From a virus: DNA of 43,176 bases. A program made the position numbers and the translations under genes. The notes below the pieces were generated by a model that was not told the DNA's origin, made no database searches, and saw only the letters and a list, made by a program, of their open reading frames with translations. Each line of letters opens with the position of its first letter. The stretch's first letter is position 1. Of the stretch, positions 17,910-24,571 are shown piece by piece. Location of the stretch: positions 1 to 43,176 of IMG/VR virus record IMGVR_UViG_3300048064_000076; one strand, 5' to 3'.

Positions 17910-18202
17910 TGGGTTTAGAAGCTAAGGGTACTTTCCCCTTTCAGATGTATCAGATCCCTGAGTTTACAGCTACTACAGTGACTACAGCACCTACTCCCCC
18001 AGCTAAGGTTAGTTCTGATAAGCCAAAGGTTGTAGAGCCAGCTACACGTAGTGAGGTTACCATAAGGCTAGATAAGTACTGGCAAGAGAAGGCTGAAGAA
18101 CTCTTAAACAGACAGAGAAGCATGGCTGAGATAGCCTACAGCCCAAATGGTAGGGTCGTAGCACCTATAGAGGTAGGTAAAATACTAGACGTAGAGGTTT
18201 GA
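17909..18202 (+). CDS. unknown small protein in the lysis block
   Basis: 97 residues with a Pro/Thr-rich N-terminal half (TTVTTAPTPPAKVSS) and a C-terminal helix (RLDKYWQEKAEELLNRQRS). No membrane segment or known motif. Its start overlaps the previous stop at one base and it ends two bases before the next start. Confidence 0.45.
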   Translation: MGLEAKGTFPFQMYQIPEFTATTVTTAPTPPAKVSSDKPKVVEPATRSEVTIRLDKYWQEKAEELLNRQRSMAEIAYSPNGRVVAPIEVGKILDVEV

Positions 18203-18203
18203 T

Positions 18204-18395
18204 ATGGAAACTATACTAGCTTGGAAACTACTACCACGACTTATGATGGTAGTGATGACACTTATGTATATACGTGTAATAGAGTGGGGCATTAGTTTAG
18301 ATGACTTAAGTACTCAACAGAGTGCTATGATTAGTGTCGTAAGTGGTGCTATGACTGGTACGATAGCCGTTTGGCTGGGGAGTGAAAAGAAATGA
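18204..18395 (+). CDS. small two-TM protein, holin-like
   Basis: 63 residues with two hydrophobic segments (LPRLMMVVMTLMYIRVIEW and MISVVSGAMTGTIAVWLG) and a charged C-terminus (SEKK). The size and topology suit a holin or antiholin. It overlaps the larger holin gene by 4 bases, which is compatible with a holin pair. Confidence 0.5.
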   Translation: METILAWKLLPRLMMVVMTLMYIRVIEWGISLDDLSTQQSAMISVVSGAMTGTIAVWLGSEKK

Positions 18396-18742
18396 TTGGT
18401 CAGATAATAGGTAGTGTAGTTGGTCTAGCAACAAGTGTGATCGACAGTAAGACACAGATTAAACTCACTGAGGCTGAGATAAAGAAGAAACAGCTTACAG
18501 GTGAGATAGACTGGGATCTAGCTGCTATAGAGGCTACAAAAAACTCATGGAAAGACGAATGGATAACCCTACTGTTCAGTATTCCCCTGATACTAGCCTT
18601 TTGTGGTGATTGGGGTAATGCTATAGTACAGGCTGGTTTTGCTGCACTTGAGACTATGCCAATATGGTATCAGTATTCCCTTGGAGGGATCGTATCAGCA
18701 TCCATAGGAATCAGATCAGTATCTAAATTCTTCGGTAAGTAA
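18392..18742 (+). CDS. holin of the GTA three-TM type
   Basis: 116 residues. The block SWKDEWITLLFSIPLILAF followed by a second hydrophobic helix (MPIWYQYSLGGIVSASIGI) is the pattern of the gene-transfer-agent holin family (GTA_holin_3TM). The N-terminal segment IGQIIGSVVGLATSVID is the third membrane segment. Holins form the holes that let the endolysin reach the wall. The family is commonest in alphaproteobacterial phages and GTAs. It closes the rightward lysis block before the terminator. Confidence 0.75.
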   Translation: MIGQIIGSVVGLATSVIDSKTQIKLTEAEIKKKQLTGEIDWDLAAIEATKNSWKDEWITLLFSIPLILAFCGDWGNAIVQAGFAALETMPIWYQYSLGGIVSASIGIRSVSKFFGK

Positions 18743-18773
18743 TAACAACAAAAAGACTACCCCAGACAAACTT

Positions 18774-18811
18774 AAGCCCCTGTATCCTTAGTTGGACGCA
18801 GGGGCTTTTTT
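18774..18811 (+). terminator. rho-independent terminator between convergent gene blocks
   Basis: AAGCCCCTG (18774-18782) pairs perfectly with CAGGGGCTT (18799-18807) around a 16-base loop, followed by six T (18806-18811). It ends the rightward structural and lysis transcription. The stop codon of the leftward microprotein gene begins in the same T-run. Confidence 0.9.
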
Positions 18812-18972
18812 CATTGTGTCATTGCTCTAAACGTACTGGTTAAAGACTTTAGTAGATTACTCAGTGTAAAGTAAGCATAGTCTACTTCTTGTTGTAGTTT
18901 ATGTACCTTCCAGACCAAGTAGAGTGTAATACCTAAGTGTACTAAGTCTACTGACTGATCTAGGCTTATCAT
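18811..18972 (-). CDS. 53-residue protein at the end of the leftward operon
   Basis: A short frame running ATG 18972 to TGA 18811. It starts by an ATGA overlap with the stop of the DUF3310 gene, which supports translation by coupling. Sequence begins MISLDQSVDLVHLGITLYLV, with a weakly hydrophobic first third and a helical, polar rest (HKLQQEVDYAYFTLSNLLKS). No family recognised. Confidence 0.55.
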   Translation of the reverse strand: MISLDQSVDLVHLGITLYLVWKVHKLQQEVDYAYFTLSNLLKSLTSTFRAMTQ

Positions 18973-19214
18973 TTCTTACTCTCCACCTGTATGAGTTTAG
19001 CTAAATACCAGTCAGCCTTCTTAAGATCCTCTAAGCCATTCTTGTAGCGCCACCTATGAAGGTACTTAGCTATATTCCCTCGTAGGTAGCCTACAAACTC
19101 ATCCTTGCTTAGGAAGTCCTCGATGTATTTAATACACTCAATAGTGCCTTGTCCGTAGTGTGGTGGACTATTTACATTATCAGGTTCCATCTTACCTAAA
19201 TCCCACTTAGCCAT
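18969..19214 (-). CDS. DUF3310 protein
   Basis: 81 residues: VNSPPHYGQGTIECIKYIED, then GYLRGNIAKYLHRWRYKNGLE and DLKKADWYLAKLI. This is the DUF3310 pattern, frequent in phages and sometimes called a putative nucleotide kinase, without proven function. It follows the RNR gene by 9 bases and ends in an ATGA overlap with the last leftward gene. Confidence 0.75.
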   Translation of the reverse strand: MAKWDLGKMEPDNVNSPPHYGQGTIECIKYIEDFLSKDEFVGYLRGNIAKYLHRWRYKNGLEDLKKADWYLAKLIQVESKK

Positions 19215-19223
19215 TATAGTCTC

Positions 19224-21125
19224 CTATGTTAAGTCTACGAGTTCACAAGTATCACCACTGCAAGCCATTGTTTGACTACCAGCAGTATTATCTTCATTCT
19301 CATACTCTGAAAGTTCAGACCAGTCAATAGCCTTTGGCATAATAGATAACAATTCTTCGTAGTCCTCTTTAGTGCAGTCCTGATAGGGTGCTTGCTGGTA
19401 AGTATGATCTGAGTGAGGTAAGAACGATACCCCTGACATCTCATCAAAGTGCTTGTAGACAAATGCACCCACTTCCATCCACTCCTCATCACGTACTGAG
19501 ATCGTCACTGAGGGCTTATGCTCACACCATGAGCGTTGATACGTCAACCACATTTCTAGTTGCTCTACGGCTGTCATATCGTTTCTAGTGACTGCTCCTG
19601 GTGGAGACTTGATAGGGAAGCTAAAGACTGTAGTTGTGTCGCCCTTCATCACACATGGTTCGTTAGGTACACCCTTATCAATCATAAACTTCGTCAGCGG
19701 GTCCTTGTTATCTCCACGCACAGTACGAACATAGTAAGGGCTATGACGAGCATGGATGCCACTAGCAGAATCAACAAGTTGGGAGACAGTACCACTTGGT
19801 TTAACGCAACTGATAGCAGCAGAAGCAGGGATGTTAAGGCGTTCAGCCCACTCAGCATTCGTAGATATTGCAACATCTTTTAACCTTTCTAATGTTTTAT
19901 CAAGACCAGCATTTTGACTGGTAGTTAATCTGTTGTCCATAATGCCCGTTAGGGATACACCTAGTAATCTCTCCTCTTCTGTATTCTTGTTCCAGATCTT
20001 ACGCAAGTAAGGGAACTTAGTCATAGATGATTGGATAGTACCTAGTATCGTAGCTAGGCGTACCTTACGCTCTAAATCATCAAGGGTGTCTGTAGCCCGT
20101 ACCACAACCTCTGTCAAGTTACAAAATTGATTTGGCCTAAGTATGATTTCGCTACAGGGGTTAGTACCGAACTCGTAGTTAGGATCTCTACGTCCATTCT
20201 TAGCTGCTTGTACCTTGCTTGCTTGACGGTTAAAGACACCACGTTCCCCTGACTTACTTTCCACTAGGGCTTGCCACTCCCGCATGAATGTCTCCATGTC
20301 AGGCTTCTCTGTGTAGCTCACACTATTGTTAGCCAATGCACGATGGGCTGCTGTTTCCCACCACTGTCCTGACTTAGCGTGACGCATACGATCATCAGAT
20401 AAGTTAGACAAGCTAATCATAGCACTACGACGAACACCACCAACTACAACAATCTGACCGATAAAACACATAAGGTCATGGCACTCAATACTTGACAACT
20501 TACGACCTTGTGCGTTCTTAAATGTCTGAATGGTAAAGTTAAACAGTTCAACTAAAGGTGCAGGTCCAGATGCTCTACCACCAAATGTCTTTAGTCGTGA
20601 GCCAGCAGGACGTACAAGACCAATGTCCCATTGAGGAATCTCACCAGACCACAACAAAGCCAACAGTTGACGATAAGCCTTTGCCCAACCTTCTTTACTA
20701 TCTTTAACTACGATTGTGGTTTCTGATGGAAACAATAGCTCTGGAACTTCTGGTAACTTCTGAATGTATTGACGCTCTACTGAGAAACCTACACCTGTAC
20801 CACACAACAAGATAAACATAGCCTCATCAAACGCTTTAGGGTCATCTACAGCCAAGTAGCTACAGTTGTACCCAGCGGTGTTGTCACGGGCCAGTGCTGG
20901 ACCAGCAGTCATCATAGCTCGCATAGAGGGCATAACTTCTAGGTTTAAGATAGCATCCCGTAGTTGGTTGACATAAGAATCATTACCAGCTTTAGGGCGT
21001 ACCACATTATCCATGTAGCGTTCTACTGTATCTCCCCAATCCTCACGGCCCTCACCGTCGATATACTTAGCGTAGCGAGACTTAGCAATAAAAGTCTGGT
21101 AGTCAGTTGGTAGGTAATTATTCAT
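19224..21125 (-). CDS. nrdJ: class II (adenosylcobalamin-dependent) ribonucleotide reductase, monomeric type
   Basis: 633 residues, close to the Lactobacillus RTPR-type enzyme though about 100 residues shorter. Cys88 (GYNCSYL) matches the first redox cysteine. NPCSEI supplies Asn322, Cys324 (radical site) and Glu326, and Cys335 follows eleven residues later, the same spacing as in RTPR. The C-terminal pair Cys622/Cys627 (ACSGDTC) is the re-reducing shuttle. It makes deoxynucleotides without oxygen or a small subunit, but needs vitamin B12 from the host. It starts in an 8-base overlap with the DUF1127 gene, with a GAGAGGAA site upstream. Confidence 0.9.
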   Translation of the reverse strand: MNNYLPTDYQTFIAKSRYAKYIDGEGREDWGDTVERYMDNVVRPKAGNDSYVNQLRDAILNLEVMPSMRAMMTAGPALARDNTAGYNCSYLAVDDPKAFDEAMFILLCGTGVGFSVERQYIQKLPEVPELLFPSETTIVVKDSKEGWAKAYRQLLALLWSGEIPQWDIGLVRPAGSRLKTFGGRASGPAPLVELFNFTIQTFKNAQGRKLSSIECHDLMCFIGQIVVVGGVRRSAMISLSNLSDDRMRHAKSGQWWETAAHRALANNSVSYTEKPDMETFMREWQALVESKSGERGVFNRQASKVQAAKNGRRDPNYEFGTNPCSEIILRPNQFCNLTEVVVRATDTLDDLERKVRLATILGTIQSSMTKFPYLRKIWNKNTEEERLLGVSLTGIMDNRLTTSQNAGLDKTLERLKDVAISTNAEWAERLNIPASAAISCVKPSGTVSQLVDSASGIHARHSPYYVRTVRGDNKDPLTKFMIDKGVPNEPCVMKGDTTTVFSFPIKSPPGAVTRNDMTAVEQLEMWLTYQRSWCEHKPSVTISVRDEEWMEVGAFVYKHFDEMSGVSFLPHSDHTYQQAPYQDCTKEDYEELLSIMPKAIDWSELSEYENEDNTAGSQTMACSGDTCELVDLT

Positions 21126-21330
21126 CGTTAGTCTTTCCTCTCGCTCTCATAGTCTTATCTTCTTTTAGCCAAACCATACGGTCGATATCTGATCTAGCTA
21201 TGCCAATGTCTAGTAGCTCTTTATCTGTTAGTTGGTTAAGCTGTTTGATTGCTATCCTATGGGTTCGCCATGTCGCAAGATAGTTCATGTAACGCCAGAA
21301 CCATGACATACCTGTCCTCTTCTTACTCAT
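21118..21330 (-). CDS. DUF1127-domain small protein
   Basis: 70 residues, basic. The core WRTHRIAIKQLNQLTDKELL followed by DIGIARSDIDRMVW is a clear DUF1127 match. These small proteins are abundant in alphaproteobacteria and have been connected with RNA turnover and small-RNA control there. A phage copy between MazG and RNR is unusual. It may act on host RNA metabolism or nutrient responses (inference). It overlaps MazG by 4 bases and RNR by 8. Confidence 0.75.
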   Translation of the reverse strand: MSKKRTGMSWFWRYMNYLATWRTHRIAIKQLNQLTDKELLDIGIARSDIDRMVWLKEDKTMRARGKTNDE

Positions 21331-21662
21331 CGATTATCACCTGACCCTTGTAGTGTACCGTTCTTTACACGGGCATTTAACTTCTCCATATTCAACTCAA
21401 TAATCTTAACTAAGCTACCACCAAAGATATTAGACAGAGCTACAGTATAAAATAATACGTCACCTAACTCTTTCAAGACTGCATCATCATCAATCCTGTT
21501 GTCACGAAATAGCTTCTTAATCTTCTCCGATACCTCACCAGCTTCACCAGTCAACCCTAGAGCATTCTCAATCAGTCGCTCCCGACCTTTAGTAATCATT
21601 TTGTCCTCTACAAACTGGGAATACATATCAATCATATCTTTCATATCTCTCGCTGTAATCAT
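21327..21662 (-). CDS. MazG-like nucleotide pyrophosphohydrolase
   Basis: 111 residues with the MazG signature GLTGEAGEVSEKIKKLF and, about 25 residues later, LKELGDVLFYTVAL. The acidic residues bind Mg for cleavage of NTPs or dNTPs. Length fits the single-domain phage form. In phages it may adjust nucleotide pools or alarmone levels; next to RNR a role in dNTP supply is likely. AAGGA lies upstream of the ATG, which overlaps the previous stop. Confidence 0.85.
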   Translation of the reverse strand: MITARDMKDMIDMYSQFVEDKMITKGRERLIENALGLTGEAGEVSEKIKKLFRDNRIDDDAVLKELGDVLFYTVALSNIFGGSLVKIIELNMEKLNARVKNGTLQGSGDNR

Positions 21663-22435
21663 CCGTATAATCCTTTCAATCTTTCTAGTGATACAAATTC
21701 GGGTTCATAGACCCCTTGCCTTATTTCTCTCTTAACTACACAACCTTTCCACCAATCTCTATTTGCCTGTCCAGCCCACGTTTCTTCTGAGCCTTTGTAG
21801 CAACCCGCAACCAAACCGATAATCCCATTAGGGTGTGCGCCATCTTTAAACTTAAGATCACGTTTATGACTATGCCCACAAGTAGAACTGTGATTACGAT
21901 TGGCGAGTAAGCTATTAGCGTGATGTAAACCAGACATAGCTGAACCAAAATTACCACTACTAAAGAAGTGAGCGTAAGAAACGCCATCGTAGTCAGCGAT
22001 AGCGGGGGCGCTATTAGTGTATTCGTGGTATTCGTCGAACCAGTGGTCTGTTTGAAGATGGCTGAAGGAAATCCCGTACTTGTCTCCCTGTAGTCTTGGG
22101 TCGTGTGCGATAGCCTTTTTGATTCTATTCTCATGGTTCCCCTCAAAGCCAATCCAATATGGTCGCTTATACTTTCTTTCGCTAGGTTTCTTCCGTAGAC
22201 GATCCATTGCCTCATTGTAGCAGTTGATGTCCTGTTCGTAGTTCTGACTAACTATAGCCTCTGGGTAACGTGTATCAAAGGTGTTAAGGGAGCGCATATC
22301 AGCACCATCACCTAAGTCAATTATGTAGGTAGGGTTTACCTCATAGATTAATTCCCCTAGCCAGTCGAAACGCTCATTTCCCGTCGAGGGGTCTGAGTGA
22401 GCGCATGAGAATACTACTGCTGTCTTAGCTGTCAT
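21659..22435 (-). CDS. calcineurin-like metallophosphoesterase
   Basis: 258 residues from ATG 22435; a TTG at 22453 would add six residues. Metal motifs are seen in order: FSCAHSDP (H), IDLGDGAD (GD), GFEGNHENR (GNHE) and TCGHSHKRD (GHSH). They bind two metal ions that hydrolyse phosphoesters. The substrate could be DNA ends, a nucleotide or a protein. Its start overlaps the small gene upstream by 11 bases. Placement among nuclease and nucleotide genes suggests a nucleic acid or nucleotide substrate (inference). Confidence 0.8.
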   Translation of the reverse strand: MTAKTAVVFSCAHSDPSTGNERFDWLGELIYEVNPTYIIDLGDGADMRSLNTFDTRYPEAIVSQNYEQDINCYNEAMDRLRKKPSERKYKRPYWIGFEGNHENRIKKAIAHDPRLQGDKYGISFSHLQTDHWFDEYHEYTNSAPAIADYDGVSYAHFFSSGNFGSAMSGLHHANSLLANRNHSSTCGHSHKRDLKFKDGAHPNGIIGLVAGCYKGSEETWAGQANRDWWKGCVVKREIRQGVYEPEFVSLERLKGLYG

Positions 22436-22670
22436 ATCGGGTATCCATTTCAAATTCTATTAGTATGGGTTCGATTGATCTGTAGAAGTGTTTCTGAAAC
22501 TCATAAGCTGCATCAAAGGAGACAAACGGGATCTCTTCATCAAACATAACCTTACTTGGGTTTCTTTCTTGGGGATCTTCTACTCTACAGTTTAACCAGT
22601 AATTACCATCTTCGTCTTCATAGGGGCCATCAAGAACACGATGGACTTTAATCAGGATTGTAGTAGCCAT
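22425..22670 (-). CDS. unknown acidic small protein
   Basis: 81 residues: TILIKVHRVLDGPYEDEDGN at the start, an acidic C-terminal end (IEPILIEFEMDTRYD). No family recognised. It overlaps the endonuclease gene before it by 19 bases and the phosphoesterase after it by 11, so it is coupled within the replication block. Confidence 0.5.
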   Translation of the reverse strand: MATTILIKVHRVLDGPYEDEDGNYWLNCRVEDPQERNPSKVMFDEEIPFVSFDAAYEFQKHFYRSIEPILIEFEMDTRYDS

Positions 22671-23053
22671 TCGTCGGGTATCCTTTTATCTGCGTACAAG
22701 AACCCATGCTTATTGCACCAATCCCCATATGTACTCTTCGCACCTTTGTATAACTTAGACCTAGAGTTAGAGAAGACAAACCTTATGTCGAGGAAGGGGT
22801 GTTGTCTCTTGATTACTAGATGCTTCTTTCTATCTGCTGCTACAAACCTACCCTTGGATTCTATGATGATACCATTAGGTAATTTAAAGTCAGGAGTGTA
22901 AGTCTTGTTCTCGATAAGTTGCCACTGAACTTTTAGCTTCTCATATTCAAACTCTACACCTCTATCTTTAAGATCCTTAGCTATGTCATCCTCTAAACCA
23001 GATCTGTAGCCATTCTTTATTGCGTGTCTTCTACGTTCACTGGTGGTTCCCAT
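22652..23053 (-). CDS. T7 endonuclease I-like Holliday junction resolvase
   Basis: 133 residues. RSGLEDDIAKDL gives Glu21, YTPDF gives Asp55, and IIIESKGR gives Glu65 and Lys67; these match the catalytic set Glu20, Asp55, Glu65, Lys67 of T7 endonuclease I almost number for number. It resolves branched DNA and helps degrade host DNA. It overlaps the exonuclease gene by 37 bases, a long but consistent overlap, since both frames keep their motifs. Confidence 0.9.
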   Translation of the reverse strand: MGTTSERRRHAIKNGYRSGLEDDIAKDLKDRGVEFEYEKLKVQWQLIENKTYTPDFKLPNGIIIESKGRFVAADRKKHLVIKRQHPFLDIRFVFSNSRSKLYKGAKSTYGDWCNKHGFLYADKRIPDEWLLQS

Positions 23054-23730
23054 AGCTCCCCTTCCTTACGTCTTAACCAGAGTAACCTTCCACACTCTAT
23101 GGCATGGTCTCTATCCCCTTTGTAAGCTTCAAGAGCTGCTTTCCAGAAGTCTTCCTCTGTCTTACAGTCCTTGTATATCTGAACGGCTTTCTTAGGGCCA
23201 ATTCCAGGAGCGCCACCTATGTTATCTACCTTATCGCCTGTCAATAACTGAGTGTAGAAAGATCTTACAGCTTCTTCCTTACTGACCTTTGTGAAGGTTT
23301 CCTTAGTTAGGTTGTAGTGATGACAAGGTATTTGCATAAAATCCTTATCTGTGGAGGCTATAATAGTACTAGGTCCAAGCCTAGTTGCCTCTATAGCTAT
23401 AAGATCATCTGCTTCTTCTCCTTCGCTAGTGATAGCATTATAGTTTATAGTTAAGTAATCCCTTAGTAGAGGCAGGTATCTGGGCTTTACTGCTGCTACT
23501 CTATTGCCCTTATAGACCTTCTTGGTAGCTATGGAATACCTGAAGTTACCTTTGCCTGTAAGGTAGACGGTGTACTCATCAGGGAGACTGAATAATGTAG
23601 TTTTATCCAGTATATCCCCCATAAGCTCATCTACCTTACTCTTGGCATCCTCAGGAAAGTCTTTCTCAGTAACATGTGCTGCACGATAAGCTACAATGTC
23701 ACCGTCAATTAAAACCTTCCCATCTATCAT
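23017..23730 (-). CDS. 5'-3' exonuclease (FEN / T7 gp6-like)
   Basis: 237 residues. Acidic metal sites appear in LIDGDIVAYRA, EGEEADDLIAIEA and STDKDFMQI. LTGDKVDNIGGAPGIGPKKA is the helix-three-turn-helix DNA-binding segment. This nuclease removes RNA primers and takes part in recombination and host DNA breakdown. It stands with polymerase, SSB and endonuclease I as in T7-like replication modules. Confidence 0.88.
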   Translation of the reverse strand: MIDGKVLIDGDIVAYRAAHVTEKDFPEDAKSKVDELMGDILDKTTLFSLPDEYTVYLTGKGNFRYSIATKKVYKGNRVAAVKPRYLPLLRDYLTINYNAITSEGEEADDLIAIEATRLGPSTIIASTDKDFMQIPCHHYNLTKETFTKVSKEEAVRSFYTQLLTGDKVDNIGGAPGIGPKKAVQIYKDCKTEEDFWKAALEAYKGDRDHAIECGRLLWLRRKEGELWEPPVNVEDTQ

Positions 23731-23930
23731 CAGAAGCTCCCAAAGACCATCTTACCATCGTCCTTCTCAAAGGCTACATCTGTAACATAACAAAACCCAG
23801 CTGACTTAGTTGCGTCAGTATATGCGTTAGATAAGCCCCAGAGATCATCTATGTTGTGACGCTCAATAACATTCTTACCCTCAAACCCATCGTCTTCACT
23901 GTCGCTCTCAAAGATGATTGTTACCTTCAT
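23730..23930 (-). CDS. 66-residue acidic protein between SSB and exonuclease
   Basis: Starts at ATG 23930 (MKVTIIFESDSEDDGFEG), four bases after the SSB stop, and ends in the ATG of the exonuclease. A longer reading of this frame back to 24050 would lie inside SSB and is not credible. Acidic, with DLWGLSNAYTDATKSAGF in the middle. No family recognised. Confidence 0.5.
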   Translation of the reverse strand: MKVTIIFESDSEDDGFEGKNVIERHNIDDLWGLSNAYTDATKSAGFCYVTDVAFEKDDGKMVFGSF

Positions 23931-23934
23931 TTGA

Positions 23935-24483
23935 CTACCCCACCATAAACATTTTATCGTCTTCAGTTGGCTCTCCTGAAGTATAGGGTACATGCTCAGT
24001 AATACCCACATTAAGAAGACGTACACCAGCACCATTAGAGTAAGTCTCAAATTGAACCTTAGCTTTAGTACCGTTACCTAGAGGTCCATCTTCCTCAAAG
24101 CTCCATAGTGTCTTCTTGTCCATACCGTTTGTAAGGTTGACAATGTTTGGTGCGCCACCGTAGTCCTTCTCAAAGGGCTTACCATAGCGGTCAGTAAAGT
24201 TCTTAACGTCTTTAACCATACGCTTGAGCTTCATGTACTTACCAATACCATACTGAGCATCTCCGTCGATAATACGGGGACTGTTCATTGGCTCTGGATC
24301 TAACCCATCCTCCAAGAGTTGGCTGATCTGATCTGGGTCTGTGAAGTAACCTTGTACAATATACTGACCACCTTTATCAGCAATACTCTTAGCCACACGA
24401 TTACCTTTAGGGTCTCCGTAATCAGCATTCTCAGGGAAGACTTTAGCGTATTGTAGTACCATATCCATTGTGTATTTAGCCAT
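23935..24483 (-). CDS. single-stranded DNA-binding protein, T7 gp2.5-like (probable)
   Basis: 182 residues in the replication block, downstream of DNA polymerase and upstream of exonuclease and endonuclease, the SSB position. The C-terminal half (LGNGTKAKVQFETYSNGAG, VRLLNVGITEH) fits the OB-fold pattern of gp2.5-type SSBs, and the C-terminus is acidic then hydrophobic (GEPTEDDKMFMVG). A promoter-like element lies at 24511-24530 just upstream, suggesting extra transcription of this gene, as suits a protein needed in large amounts. Confidence 0.65.
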   Translation of the reverse strand: MAKYTMDMVLQYAKVFPENADYGDPKGNRVAKSIADKGGQYIVQGYFTDPDQISQLLEDGLDPEPMNSPRIIDGDAQYGIGKYMKLKRMVKDVKNFTDRYGKPFEKDYGGAPNIVNLTNGMDKKTLWSFEEDGPLGNGTKAKVQFETYSNGAGVRLLNVGITEHVPYTSGEPTEDDKMFMVG

Positions 24484-24510
24484 GTGTCGAGTTCCTTTTC
24501 GTTAGGGCTG

Positions 24511-24530
24511 TATTATATATTAGGCACCTA
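24511..24530 (-). promoter_or_regulatory. phage promoter-like element upstream of SSB (copy A)
   Basis: On the minus strand: TAGGTGCCTAATATATAATA. TAGGTGCC is followed by five bases and then TATAAT (24517-24512). It sits in the 88-base gap between polymerase and SSB. The same layout is found at 28821-28840 and 35916-35935. A half-copy GGCAC lies 19 bases farther upstream in inverted orientation. Confidence 0.6.
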
Positions 24531-24571
24531 AAAGAATAAAATATAAGTGCCTTTGGGTATTTTTTTACACT

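Noticed and set aside
18812-19214. tRNA gene near the convergent junction or elsewhere
   Set aside because: No cloverleaf with TTCRANY arm was seen on either strand; the stretch is accounted for by two small coupled genes.
23931-24050. N-terminal extension of the 66-residue gene at 23730-23930
   Set aside because: The extension lies within SSB, reads as an artificial hydrophobic segment, and a start directly after the SSB stop is better placed.
24522-24567. Plus-strand terminator-like hairpin with T-run (AGGCAC ... GTGCCT, then T7)
   Set aside because: It lies antisense to the leftward operon, the stem is only six bases with a 19-base loop, and one arm is part of promoter-like copy A.
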